From Aristolochia californica (taxonomy: Eukaryota > Streptophyta > Magnoliopsida > Piperales > Aristolochiaceae), in NCBI GenBank assembly GCA_029961685.1, contig JARWKL010000008.1, forward strand, positions 35,897,430-35,961,429: a DNA stretch of 64,000 bases. Reading direction: 5' to 3'. The translations under genes were made by a program, and so were the position numbers. Under the pieces are notes generated by a model. The model saw only the letters and a list, made by a program, of their open reading frames with translations, did no database searches and was not told the origin of the DNA. Positions 22,226 through 33,374 of this stretch are shown one piece after another (position 1 is the stretch's first letter; each line of letters opens with the position of its first letter).

Positions 22226-22910
22226 AGAAGTGCGTTTGCATCCTTTTTCCAAGGAGCTATCCATGTTACTTCGAGTTTGTCAATGGAAACACGATGAACA
22301 TTTTCTTAGTGATGTCCAAGCTTTCCTCATTGGTGAGGTCTACTCCACAACATCAGAGGTTGGCAATGATCTCTTGAGCAAATGGGAGGCCATCCGCTCT
22401 CAAGCTCGTCGTGATGTCCATTATCCGACTCGCCATATAGCAGCTGAAGTTGAGTCTCACTTTCTGGGTAAGAGCCCACATCCAAAAGATGTCAGCTGTG
22501 GTTAGATGAGAGAATGCCCTCTTCCACGGGTGGAGGTCATGGGTGGAAAAACATCACTTCCTGTTGAGCTATCGTGAGGTCCTTAATCTTGACCTCTCAC
22601 GAGCTACTGGTGGTCTTCCCGGATACTAATAGCATAGCATCTTGAATATTTTGAGGGCAATCACTGTGGAGGTTTACCAGCCAATTCTCGGTACTCCCTA
22701 ACAAATCATTCAGCTCCATAGACTATATTGACATTGTAGTTTTCTTCACATACGATGTAAGTCTTAAGTTGTTGGGGGAAAGCTCTTCTACCTTCAAGTT
22801 CGAGTAGAAGACCTTTACTAACAAGGGGTAAATGACCTCTTCTCACTCCAAAATACACATAACATGTGTTCAAAAACCTTCAATCTCTCTTCTATAAAAT
22901 TGCTGAGAAT
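22226..22910 (-). pseudogene. Retroelement-derived domain upstream of HD-ZIP IV copy 3, with insertion
   Basis: The copy includes LLVKVFYSNLKVEELSPNNL and MELNDLLGSTENWLVNLHSD. It is interrupted at 22276-22471 by about 196 bp that copies 1 and 2 lack. See the separate entry for that insert. Confidence 0.5.
22276..22471 (+). pseudogene. Exon-like insert of unknown origin in copy 3
   Basis: The insert is present only in the third array unit, between GTTACTTCGAG and the AGCCCACAT that is contiguous in the other units. It is open on the plus strand, opposite to the array, with text such as QAFLIGEVYSTTSEVGNDLL and ending EVESHFLG. It ends TTTCTGG|GTAAGA, a good splice donor, and contains AG near its start. 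It looks like a captured exon of a host gene that I do not recognise. Confidence 0.45.
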
Positions 22911-23079
22911 TGCTAGGGTTTGAAGTTGGGAATGATTTAGAATGAGAAAATAAAATGAAAATTCATTTAAAACTCTTTAATTTCTCCTTTTGCATCGTGA
23001 ATGATCAAGAGTGATTCATTATTTCTACGTGTTGTGAACGAGAGTGGTGAATCGAGTACTTACTTAGACTTATGGCGCT

Positions 23080-25790
23080 CATATTATCACAATGGACAAA
23101 AATTTCTTTCGCCCTAACCCATAATTATCTAGTTGTTGTTTCATCTAAAGAAGTTGAGTACAATAACTTCCACATGCTACGTATTCAGTTTCGATGGTAG
23201 ATAGAGCAACTAAGTGTTGTTTCTTGCAAAACCAAGAGACAAACATATTTTTAAGTAATTAGCAACTACCACTCGTACTCTTTCTATCAATTTTCAAATT
23301 GATAAAATCAACATCGGAGTAACCTACTAGATCTATGGTTGATGAATTAGACTACCAAAGACCTAAGTTCGGTGTTCCAAGTAAATAATGAAAAATCCTT
23401 TTCATAGCTACTAAGTGAGATTCTCTAGTGTCAGAGTGAAATCTAGCACATAGGCATATTGAGAACATTATATCTAGTCTATAGGCTGAAAGTTAAAGTA
23501 GGGGGCATATCATGCTTCTATAGAGTTTTTTATCTAAGGCCCTACCGGAGCTGTCTGAGTCTATTTTCAAGGACGAGCTCATGGGTGTTGTAATTGACTT
23601 AAGATTTTCACTGTTGAACATCTTAAGCAATCCCTTAGTGTATTTGGACTGGTTTATGAATGTGCCATTTTCGGTTTGCATTACTTGAAGTCCGAACAAG
23701 AATGTGAGTTCACCTATTAAACTCATTCCAAACTCATTCTTCATTACACTAGAAAATTCTTGACATTGAGAGGAATTTCTAGAACCAAATATGATATCAT
23801 CCACATAAATTTGAACGATAATCAAATTTTGATCATGGTTCTCGTAAATAGAGTCTTGTCTACACTATCTCTCTGATAATAATTTTTCTCTAAGAATTCA
23901 CTTAGTCTTCCATACCACGCTCTAGTAGCTTCCTTTAACCCATATAATGCATAATGTAGTTTGTATACATGGTCAAGCTTGTTCATGTCTTCAAAACCTT
24001 CAGGTTATTCAACATAAACTTCTTCTTGAATGTATCCATTTAGGAATGCACTCTTTACATCCATTTGGTACAATTTGAACTTTATGTGACAAGCATAGAC
24101 TAAAAAGATTTGAATTGCCTCCAATCTTGCCACGGTTGCGTAGGATTATTCAAAGTCAATACCTTCTTTTTGCTTATATCTTTTGGCAACTAACTTAGCT
24201 TTGTTTCTCACCACTTGGCTTTCTTCATTAGCTTTGTTCCTAAAAACCCATTTACTTCCCAAAAAGTTGATTTTAGGGTCTAGGTACTTTATTCTAAACA
24301 TTGTTTTGTTCTAATTGATTCAATTCCTCTTGCATTGTCGTAATCTAAAAGTCAACTTTTTCAACTTCGATAAAGATTTTTGCCTCTACTTGATAAATGA
24401 AGGAACTATTTGCCATAGTTTCATGAGTTTCTCTTCTAGTTGCAATCTTACTTTTTGGGTCACCAATGGTTTGTTGTAAGGGGTGATTAGCCATGAACCT
24501 ATAGTTCTTTGGCACCATAGGTGGCTCTTCTTGGTAATTCAGGTCATTTGGGTTTTCTTCATGATTTTGGTCTTGAGGTTGAGATTGCGGGGAGGAATCA
24601 AATGGGTTTCCCTCTTCGTCATCAGAAATTGGAGTTGGGGTTGGATTTGGTGAATAAGATTCGTAGAACTCAACATGCACTGACTCTTTGAATCTCATAG
24701 ATGTCACGTTATAAGCTTTATATGCTTCTCTATAAGTTGAATAACCCAAAACAAAATTTCTTTATTAGCCCTAGAGTCAAACTTCCCTAATCTTTCCATT
24801 GGTTCTTTTAGTATGGACACTTTACATCCAAAGGTTCTAAAGTAGGTAATGTTGGGAAGAGTGGTTGTGTACCACTCATAAGGAGTTTTGTTGAAAAGGG
24901 GCCTTATACTTACTCGTTTTATGATATAGCAAGCGGTATTTACTGCTTCCGGCCAAAATTCATGTGGCTTGTAGTATGACTGCTTTCAATTAAACTTTTA
25001 TTTCTTCTCTCAACAATACCATTTTGTTGAGAAGTTTGAGGAGCTGAGAATGTATGCTTTATACCATGTTTTGTGTAATATTCCTCGAAGTGTGAGTTTT
25101 CAAATTCTCCTCCATGGTCACTCCTAATTTTGACAATGCTATAGCCTTACTCTTTTTGAACTTTTTCACATACATTGGCAAAGGCAAGATAAACATCATC
25201 TTTATGTGCTAGGAAATCGACCCATGTGAACCTAAAATAGTCATCTAGCACCACTAAGGTGAGCCACTTTCCATTTAGGCATAAGGTTCGAGTAGGTCCA
25301 ACTAATTCCATGTGAATTAGTTGAAGAGGTGGAGAGGTTGAAACTATATTTTTTTATTTGAAAGAATTTTTGTGTTGCTTTCCAAGTTGGTAAGCATCAC
25401 AAGGTCTCTCTCCTACAAAGTTTTGATCTAGTAGTCCTCTAACTAGGTTTTTCTATATATCCTAGTCTCTTATGCCATAACCAAGATTCATCAATCTTTG
25501 TACCCAAACAAATGGCACTAGTTGAGGGTAGTCAACTATGTTCACAACATACAACAATGCCATTGATTCGAGTCCTATGATTTGCCTTAAGTTGCTCAGT
25601 GTCGATGTGCATGCCATTGAAAATACAACTCAAGTTGTTGTTACTTGATATAGGACCCATTCTAAGACGAAATATATCACTGTTCAATTCCAATTGACCA
25701 CAAGCTACTAGAGTTTTGACCAGTAATAAATTGGATGACATAAAAAAATATTCAGTAAACCTAGAGATCATGAGTCCATGTAATTAATCA
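23080..25790 (-). pseudogene. Degenerate Ty1/copia pol (integrase to RNase H), minus strand
   Basis: From right to left on the minus strand come a GAG-pre-integrase piece with LWHKRLGY (about 25455-25485), integrase and capsid-linker sequence, a low-complexity hinge SDDEEGNPFDSSPQSQPQ near 24600, and reverse transcriptase with YVDDIIFGSRNSSQ (about 23790) followed by a FLFGLQVMQTENGTFINQ stretch. RNase H remnants run to 23080. Frames change many times, so it is non-functional. The acidic linker and RT motifs suggest a different lineage from the copia elements at 30863 and 45438. gag is not found. Confidence 0.8.
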
Positions 25791-25924
25791 ACACAACTAA
25801 CCTTTTGTTTAATCCAAACTACAAACTCTTCCTCATGTCTTTGGTCCAGGTTAGTTGTACACTCCTTTTGAAAAATTTCTCTATGTTCACTATATAATTA
25901 AAATACAAGACGGTTTATGAATAA

Positions 25925-26254
25925 TGTTTATTAAATTTCAGGAATCCATGGTTGAAACCTTCAATATCTTGGAGAGGAAGGAGGAAGGGAAGAGAAGTAG
26001 AGAAGGACATAAGAAGAAGGAGAGATGGAGAAGTCCTACGAAGAGAAGAGAGGAAGAGAATGTTATGCAAGTTATGAAGAAGAAAAGGGTGTGAGGGTTA
26101 TGACAATTTCAATGAAGTCCCAAATCCTCCCCCTTACTCTATTTATAATAATTAAAATAAATAAATTACATATATGCCACTTACCCTAATAGGGTAAGTG
26201 TAAGGACAAGAAATAAGAGATTATTATTTTAATGCCACTCTATGTCTTCTAACA
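25925..26254 (-). mobile_element. 3' LTR of the split minus-strand copia element
   Basis: Read on the minus strand it starts TGTTAGAAGACATAGAGTGG and ends CTGAAATTTAATAAACA, with TTATAAATAGAG as TATA box. The polypurine tract CTTGAGGGGGAG (26255-26266) lies immediately internal. No matching 5' LTR was found to the right. Confidence 0.75.
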
Positions 26255-27318
26255 CTCCCCCTCAAGGTGGTGGTGGTGCAAAAACATCATTTATTGCCAA
26301 CATGATGGAGGTAGTGCTCAAAAGTTTTTATCTAACATGGTTTTGGGATAAGACATGCTTAAGACTGATAGTGCCAGCTTGCACTGTCTCTATGACAAAG
26401 TGACAGTGACTTCAATATATTGTGTTTGTTCATGGAAGATTGGATTAGAGGCAATATGGATTGCCACTTGATTATCACAAAGGAGTTTCATGGGAACATC
26501 TCTATTGAATCCCAATTCCGTAAGGAGTGATTTGATTCATACTAGTTCACTCACCACATGTGTCATAGCTCTATACTCAGCCTCGCACTAGATCTAGATA
26601 CAATATCTTGTTTCTAACTCTTCCATGTAACCAAATTTCTTTCAACTAGAGTGCAGTAGCTAGAGGTGGATTTCCTATCAATCTAATGACCTAACCCAAT
26701 CTGCATCTGCAAAGCTTTCAACTTTGAAGTGACTATGACACTTAAATAAGAGTCCTTGTCTAGGATCTTTTTTACATACTTGGGGATCTATTCTAAAACT
26801 TGCTAGTGAGATATCTGAGGTTTACGCATATATTGTCTAACAACGTTTACTACAAATGAGATATTTGGTCTAGTAATAAAAAGATAAATCAATTTTCCTA
26901 CTGGCCTTTGTTTTTTCCCACATCTACCTCCTCTCCTAAGCCAACAAATGGTTTTACATTTGTGTCCATATGGGTGTCAATAGGGTGACAACCCATCATC
27001 CTCGTGTCTTTACGTAGATAAAGCACATTCATTCTTTGTGACAAATAATACCATACTTTGATTGCAACTTCAATACCAAGGAAGTATTTGAGAAGTCATG
27101 TCTTTTGTCTTGAATTCATTGAAAATGTTTTCTTTGACCTACCTAATACTATTTGTATCACTTCATGTAATAATAATATCATCAATATACACAGCAAGGA
27201 GCACAACCCCCTTGTTAGTATGTCTTATAAAGATCGAGTGATCCAACATACATCTAGTAAATCCAAACTGAAGCATTGTTAGGATAAATTTACCAAACGA
27301 AGCACATGGAGACTGTTT
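26255..27318 (-). pseudogene. RNase H and RT part of the split copia element, first segment
   Basis: The minus strand contains CDNQVAIHI-type RNase H text (about 26470-26500), the YLK...SYVDWV-like region and RT C-terminal sequence, with stop codons throughout. It is interrupted at about 27323 by a non-autonomous element and resumes at 30260. Confidence 0.7.
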
Positions 27319-27323
27319 TAGCT

Positions 27324-30259
27324 AGTTGGAAGATGAGCCCAAGCCCACACGACTAATGAAGGCCCCACACATCCAAGAGATGTGGAAGATGGCCTCAAGG
27401 CCCATAGACCAAGGAGAAGGCTTGTAGGCCCATATAGTGATGGCCTGATGGTAAATATAGAGTCATCTCATAGAGATGGTATTAATGTAATTAGGTTAAG
27501 TTCTAGGGGTATAATTGTAATAGTGAAATTTGATTAATTTATATATTGTGCTTAGGGGGAGGGTTAGGACAACAAGTCCATAACCTGTTCTTCCTCCTGT
27601 TTTATCCCAATGGGTGTCTTTCTCTTTTTTCGATGAGTTAAATCCATGGAGTCCTAAAATCAACATGGTATCAAAACATTGGTTTTCAGGATTCCGGCTA
27701 TGGTTTTTCAAGATTTATTCTTGTCTTGTTTTATATATAGTTTTTGGAATTTATTTTTTTCTATTTTGTTGATCATTTTTCTTGCTGCCCAGTACTTCAT
27801 CACTTAGTGCAAAGTCCATCACATCAGATTATGGTGCTTTGATCTAATTGAATTGGCGGGTCCCATTTTGGAATTCCTACCAGCTTCTATCAAGAAGACA
27901 GATATGGTTTGTCTTCTCTATTCTTCAGATACTACTGGAGTAAGCAAAGAAGTGATTCTGACACACCGGAATTTCATTTCTACGTCTCTCATGGAAAAGG
28001 CTGACCAGGATTTTGACGTTGATGGCCCGAGTATTTCTTTATCCCCCCATGTTGTCTTCCTTCGAGATTTGATCTTCTCTGGAGCTAAATGGGAAGACAG
28101 AGCCTGGAAGTGGAAGAGAGGCTTGACCGAGTTTCGGCGTCTCCACATCATCTTTAGCATTATTACTGGAAAGTTACTAAACCAGTTGTCTGGTAGTGTT
28201 ATTTGAGCTCTAGCATTTGATATTCCATTCCAAAAATTGCTTCACTAGATAGTCAGCCACTGGTTTGTCATTCCAAAAAGTATTTTTGCTTTAGAGGAAG
28301 ATATCTTCATTCAATAATACCAGCAGAAATGTTTTCGGTTCTATTTTTGGTCTGAAAACAAGGTAGAGGAGTCGCCTCTGGATTTTTTCCCAAGCAACAG
28401 AGCAATCATTTAAACTCATAAGTTATTGGTTGTCTGGTTGGAAAATTAGTAACTCTTCGCACAAAACTTGGAAAGTTGATCAATCCTCCAAAAATTTATA
28501 TCTCACGCAACTTTGCTCGGTTGGTTAACTTATCTTCCAGATCGTATTTTGTTGGAAGTTGTTTGGAAGTTGTATCCATATCGTATCCCTCCAATATCTC
28601 TGGTTGGCTTATTTACTATTTCCAGCACTGTGAGATCATTCCGTTCTTAGTGTTTCTCTTATTACCAGCGTAAAAATTGTCAGCTAGTTTGTCTGTTTGC
28701 TCCTTGATCTGTTTGGTTCGCTGGCTTAGCTTGAATCACGGAAACACGACGGAAGATTATGTTTGTTGTTCTAGTTCCTCTCTGTCACTGCTGGCTATCT
28801 TTGGAAATATTTTGGCGGTCAATCCCAAAACTCCCCCTTGATAGCATATCTTCGCTGGCTTTTCCTTCACTAGCTTCGATGAAAACGAAGTTGTCCCGCT
28901 TTGTTCAGAAGTGGAGAAGAAGACCGATGACTGTTGATGATTTAAATTGTTTCCTAAGTTAGGAAAGTGAATTTAATCCAGTGCATTACCTTATGTCTAC
29001 CATGGTGCATATATTAACCTTTCTGAGTCAACCTAGTGAACCGGGCTACCCATCTAGTTACTGTCGAGCCGCACCAGCCTGTCGAGTTAACTCGATCCGA
29101 TCAACCTGACTCGGCCTACTTGTTTTCTGCCTCGATTATACGTATCTGGGTTCCGAGTTCTATACCTATTTCTTCCATGACTTGACTATATTGATCTACT
29201 GTTTGACTCAACTCAACTCGGTCACTTTTTCTCTGACTGAATTATTATCTTGGATTATTACTCTGGTCTAGCATATTATTTGGTGCAGCTACCTTAATTA
29301 GTGGACTCACAGAAGATTTTTTTTATGGGTCATTTAAAAGGATTATTTGGTACGTGTTATTGACCTCAATCTCATTTTAGCTACTATTATTGTGTCTCTT
29401 CGGTTGAGACATTATTATTGAAGGACTTCTCTATTGCTGATTGTTACCAGTATTGGCTATTTTGATGAAGAATAAAGCATATGGTGGCCTCAAAATATTA
29501 TCTTCTAGGTAATTTCCCGTTACCCCCTTGATTGGCAATTATTAATCCTACCATTTGAGAGTCGGTGTCTTGTGGAGGGATATGGTGATGGAGGATTTTT
29601 ATTACACTTTTGAGCACTACGTATAGACCCACTACCTACAGAAGATAGGAGTGTGCCCTACATCCAACATGAGTTATATGATTGGAGTATGGAGAGAAAT
29701 CTTGCGGCATGGAGTGATTTTACTTTCACTAATCTTATGTTAGCTAGGCCTCTTCGAAGAGACCACCAACTTGAGGGGGAGTGTTGGAAGATATGGTAAA
29801 CTGCCATTTTATATGGGAAGATCCTATATACCATTTGCAAAAAATTGGGCGTTCACGATGTTCTCTCACCCCCAGCTTGAGGGGGAGTGTTGGAACATGG
29901 GCCCAAGCCCACACGACCAAGGAAGACCGACAAGTCCATGTGTGTGGAAGATGCACTCAAGCCCATAAGACCAAGGAAGACCCATACATACAAGAGATGG
30001 GGAAGATAGGCTCCCGTAGGTCCATATAGCGATGGCAAGATGGTAAATAAATAGTCATCTCATAAAGATGGCATTGATGTAATTAGGTAAAAATCTAGGG
30101 GCATAATTATAATATAGAAGTTTTATTAATCTATAAATTGAGCTTAGGGGGAGGGTTAGGACAACATGACCATAACCTCTTCTTCCTTCTGTTTTCTCCC
30201 AATGGGTATCTTTCTCTTTTAGTCCATGAGTTAAATCCACGGAGTCCTAAAAATCAACA
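27324..30259 (+). mobile_element. Non-autonomous LTR element (family C) carrying a 4CL-like fragment
   Basis: The 5' LTR is 27324-27665 (AGTTGGAAGATGAGCCCAAG ... GGAGTCCTAAAATCAACA). The PBS TGGTATCAAAAC is at 27666, the polypurine tract CTTGAGGGGGAG ends at 29887, and the 3' LTR is 29888-30259. The 2.2-kb interior has no gag or pol. Its right half (29040-29887) is homologous to 54990-55887 of another family member. The left half carries a fragment of a 4-coumarate:CoA ligase-like gene. The insertion splits a minus-strand copia RT. Target duplication is not evident. Confidence 0.8.
27850..28000 (+). pseudogene. 4-coumarate:CoA ligase-like gene fragment captured in an LTR element
   Basis: Text around LLYSSDTTGVSKEVILTHRN, then FISTSLMEKADQD, is the AMP-binding signature (consensus SSGTTGxSKGVxLTHRN) of 4CL and 4CL-like acyl-CoA synthetases, preceded by an AGPILEFLPASIKKTD stretch that also aligns. 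Only about 55 residues are kept, and two signature glycines are changed to Asp and Glu, so it cannot be active. The open frame continues to 28206 with sequence I do not recognise. It lies inside the interior of a retrotransposon, which indicates capture. Confidence 0.75.
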
Positions 30260-30857
30260 CATCCCATAGAGAGCTAGTTGAGCATAGACTCCTCAACCAC
30301 AAACCCTGATGGTTGATCCATGTAAATCGCCTCCTTAATATCCCATTGAGAAAATTATTTTTCACATCAAATTGATAAACCGACTAATGAGAATTGGCAG
30401 CAAGAGATAAAAGAACTCGTACTGAATTCAATTTGGCCATGGGGGAGAAGGTCCCCTCATACTCAATACTATAAAGTTGTGTATATTCTTTAGCCGCAAG
30501 TCGAGCCATAAGACATGCCATTGTGCCACCCAGATTATGTTTGACTATGAAAACTCATTTACAACCCATGTTTTCTTGTGAGGTGGAAAGGGAACCAACT
30601 CCAAGTCTGATTCTCATACAAGGCAGCCATTTCTTCCTCTATAATTGCTTTCATCTTGGATGTTGAAGGGCCTCCTAATAAGACCTAGGAAGAGAAACAA
30701 AAATAAACAAAGGCAAGGAAGTGACAAAAAGCAAAAGACAACTTATGAGTAGAGATAAAGTTAGATATAAGGTGAGAGGTAGAGAGTTGGGTGCTAGCCC
30801 ATGGTTCCTTTTGAAGTGCAATGGGCTTGTTATAAAATGGAGGGCCAAACATAAGAG
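30260..30857 (-). pseudogene. RT part of the split copia element, second segment
   Basis: This minus-strand reverse-transcriptase sequence (homologous to 32600-32900 of the inner element) continues from 27318 across the family C insertion. It is interrupted again at 30858 by a complete copia element. Confidence 0.65.
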
Positions 30858-30862
30858 GAGAA

Positions 30863-31470
30863 TGTTGAATTTAGGATCCCTTTTTTAATATTTTGAGCAA
30901 GTGAAGAGAGAAAGAAAAAGGAGAAAAGGGGAAGCAGGCTCTCAGGTAGAGAGAAAAAGAGAAGAGGAACAAGGTGTGTGCCAAGCAAAGAGAGAGAAAG
31001 TGATTTACTCAAGAGAGAATTATAGAACTTGATTACTTCTGAATTAAAATACCTCTATTTATAGTAGAGGAAGTGATAGAGTCCTTATGCAGTTAACCTT
31101 TAAATCTCCTAATTATATTCCAACTTTAACTCTTTAAGATAAGTCTATCATGAAAGGATAACACAATCTACTAGAGTTTTAATATAAGTTGAACTATAAC
31201 TCTTCTTCAATAACGTGGACATAAGGGAGGAGGCCAGCTCGTGGCATTATCCTTGTGGGTCCCACATGATCCCCAGCTCATATTGATAAGATTCCTACTC
31301 GTTGTATCTTTGTAGGTCCCACTTGATCTTCAAGTCTTCTCACTCATTTTAGCTTGTGCTTCTTATCTTCTTAATTCGTGGTAGCTTGAGCGATGACTCT
31401 TTTAGGCATCCCATGTTCTCATGGTGGCTCCCACCAACTCGTGCACCATGGTGGGTAACACATTGCAACA
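30863..31470 (-). repeat. 3' LTR of the family B minus-strand element
   Basis: On the minus strand it runs TGTTGCAATGTGTTACCCAC ... to GATCCTAAATTCAACA. It contains CCTCTACTATAAATAGAGG (TATA). It is collinear with 35600-36195 and with the family B LTRs at 45438 and 51046. Confidence 0.85.
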
Positions 31471-31596
31471 CTCCTCCTCAAGCTAGGGATGACAAAACTT
31501 CGTAGATGCCCAACTTGCTGCAGATGGTAGACATAATCTTGTGAGTGATCGGCTTGGTGAGAATATCTGCAACTTGACTATGTGATGATATATGTT

Positions 31597-32286
31597 TTAG
31601 AGATAAAAGACCCCTAGGAACATTTCTCCTATAAAATGGTAGTTCACTTTAATATGCTTTGTTCTTTCATGGAAGACTGGATTCGATGTAATGTGTATTG
31701 CTGCTTGATTATCACAATATAGATCCATCAGAGCTTCTATGTAGAATCCCAATTCAATGAGAAGAGATCTTATCCATATGAGTTCACTAACAGTGTGTGC
31801 CATGGCTCTGTATTTTGCTTCTGCACTAGACCGTGCTACTATATTTTGCTTCTTACTTCTCCATATAACCAAATTCCCTCCAACCATCGTACAAAATTCC
31901 GAAATAGATTTCCTGTCATTCGGGGATCCGACCCAGTCTACATATGAGAATCCTTCGATGTTGAAGTGACCATGATTTTTATAGAGGAGCCCTCTTCCTA
32001 GAGCTCCTTTCAGATATCGTAATATCCTTTCAAGTGTTTGCCAATGACTAAGTTGTGGTTTGTGCATGTATTGACTCACCACACTTACTGCATATGATAT
32101 ATCCAGCCATGTTACACACAGGTAAATAAGTCTTCCCACTAGTCTCTGATATTTCTCGATATCTACATCTTCTCTAGCACCTGCACATAATTTTGTATTT
32201 GAGTCCATAGGAGTGTCTGCTGGTTTGTATCCCGCCATTCCTGTCTCCTCCAGTAGAACAAGGGCATACTTCCTTTGGCATAGCAC
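31597..32286 (-). CDS. Copia RNase H domain, open segment
   Basis: A 229-codon open segment is the best preserved part of the element. It begins QRKYALVLLEETGMAGYKPA (RT end), includes YLKG and SYVDWVGSPNDRKSISEFCT, then SSAEAKYRAMA and YCDNQAAIHI. The acidic residues of D-E-D are in place (YVDW, SSAEAKY, YCDN). RNase H degrades the RNA strand of the RNA-DNA hybrid during reverse transcription. It is severed from the RT by frame changes, so it is not expressed as a polyprotein. Confidence 0.8.
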   Translation of the reverse strand: MLCQRKYALVLLEETGMAGYKPADTPMDSNTKLCAGAREDVDIEKYQRLVGRLIYLCVTWLDISYAVSVVSQYMHKPQLSHWQTLERILRYLKGALGRGLLYKNHGHFNIEGFSYVDWVGSPNDRKSISEFCTMVGGNLVIWRSKKQNIVARSSAEAKYRAMAHTVSELIWIRSLLIELGFYIEALMDLYCDNQAAIHITSNPVFHERTKHIKVNYHFIGEMFLGVFYL

Positions 32287-32339
32287 AATCCCATGTCTGG
32301 ATTGTAATACTTCAATACCTATAAAATATTTGAGTAGTC

Positions 32340-33370
32340 CAAGATCATTTGTCTTACATTCAGCACATATTTTCTTTTGTTTCTAGGATGCCCTCGAAAT
32401 CACTACCAGTTAAAATGATATCATTAACATATACAGCCAGAATTACCTTGCCTCCATGTGTATTTTTAATAAAAACTGAGTATCTCTAGAGCATCTTTAA
32501 AATCCTGCCCATATGGGGGCTTGACTAAATTTCTCAAACCATGCACGAGGGGACTGTTTTAGACCATACAAAGATTTTTTTTAGTTGACATACAGACACC
32601 CCCCAACAACATACCCAGGTGGTTGTGACATATAAATTTCTTCTTTGATGTCCCCATTCAAAAAAATATTTTTCACATCAAGTTAATATACCTGCCAGGA
32701 AGAGTTAGCTGCCAGAGATAATAACACACGTACCAAGTTCATTTTTGCCACTGGAGAGAAGGTTTCCTCATAATCAATTCCATAACATTGCGTATAGCCT
32801 TAGCCATGAGGCAAGCCTTCAACTGAACCATAGACCCATCCAGATTGTGTTTCACACTAAACACCCATTTGCAACCGATGGGTTTCTTTTCTGATGGAAG
32901 TGGGACCAGAGCCCATGTCTGATTTTCGTAAATTATCCATTGCTGCCTTCCACCCTGGATGTTTGAGAGCATGCCTTCCACCCTAGATATTTGAGAGCCT
33001 GCCTTCCACCCTGGATGTTTGAGAGCCTCCTAATAGGACTGTGGTACAAATAGGAAAGAAATAGCAGAGAGAAATTGACAACATGCAAGGGACATACGAT
33101 GATGAGACACAAAATTTGATATGGGATGAGACATAGAGGGTATGGTGCATGATCTAGGTTCTTTTCTTTGTGCAATAGGTCGAGTATCATATTGTGGGCC
33201 AAAAAACTGAAGATGATGGACTTACCTCGATGGGATCTGTAACTCAGCAGATGTGGTGTTAGCCAATGTTTCTGGGGGCTGAGAAGTTTCTGTAGCACAG
33301 GGCATAACTGGTCAAGGAAAACCTCGTACTGAAGATAAACCTAGAGGAGCATTGTGAGAATAGTATGGAG
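32340..33370 (-). pseudogene. Copia reverse transcriptase and linker, degenerate
   Basis: Minus-strand pieces include WALVPLPSEKKPIGCKWVFS and VKHNLDGSMVQLKA, the conserved start of copia RT, and downstream fragments up to the YVND-equivalent region. Several stops and frame changes occur. At 32940-33030 a 30-bp phrase is repeated three times, lengthening the segment between linker and RT. Confidence 0.75.
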
Positions 33371-33374
33371 AATC

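Larger units (their letters stand above)
18900..23040 (-). repeat. Tandem array of three 1.5-kb chimeric units
   Basis: Three direct copies share the same order on the minus strand: retroelement-derived coding sequence, a split HD-ZIP IV START fragment, then the C-terminal tail of a copia polyprotein (copies 2 and 3) and flanking DNA rich in GATCAATC motifs. The anchor GATTACCTGAAATCAGATAC lies at 19126, 20599 and 22100, giving periods of 1473 and 1501 bp. The copies differ by many substitutions and small indels, so they are not an assembly duplicate. A partial fourth junction is visible near 23010-23040. Confidence 0.8.

Noticed and set aside
18900..23040. An intact HD-ZIP IV gene cluster
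   Set aside because: No homeodomain or zipper is present, only about 75 START residues per copy, and each copy has its own stop codons.
25790..25924. A CACTA-type transposase tail suggested by minus-strand text near EEEFVVWIKQKV
   Set aside because: The match is too short and the surrounding sequence gives no second motif.
27853..28206. A real small 4CL-like gene
   Set aside because: Only the AMP-binding motif region is present, the key glycines are altered, and it lies in the interior of an LTR element.
27319..30265. A target-site duplication for the 4CL-carrying element
   Set aside because: TAGCT on the left has no adjacent match on the right; the nearest AGCTA is 13 bases away.
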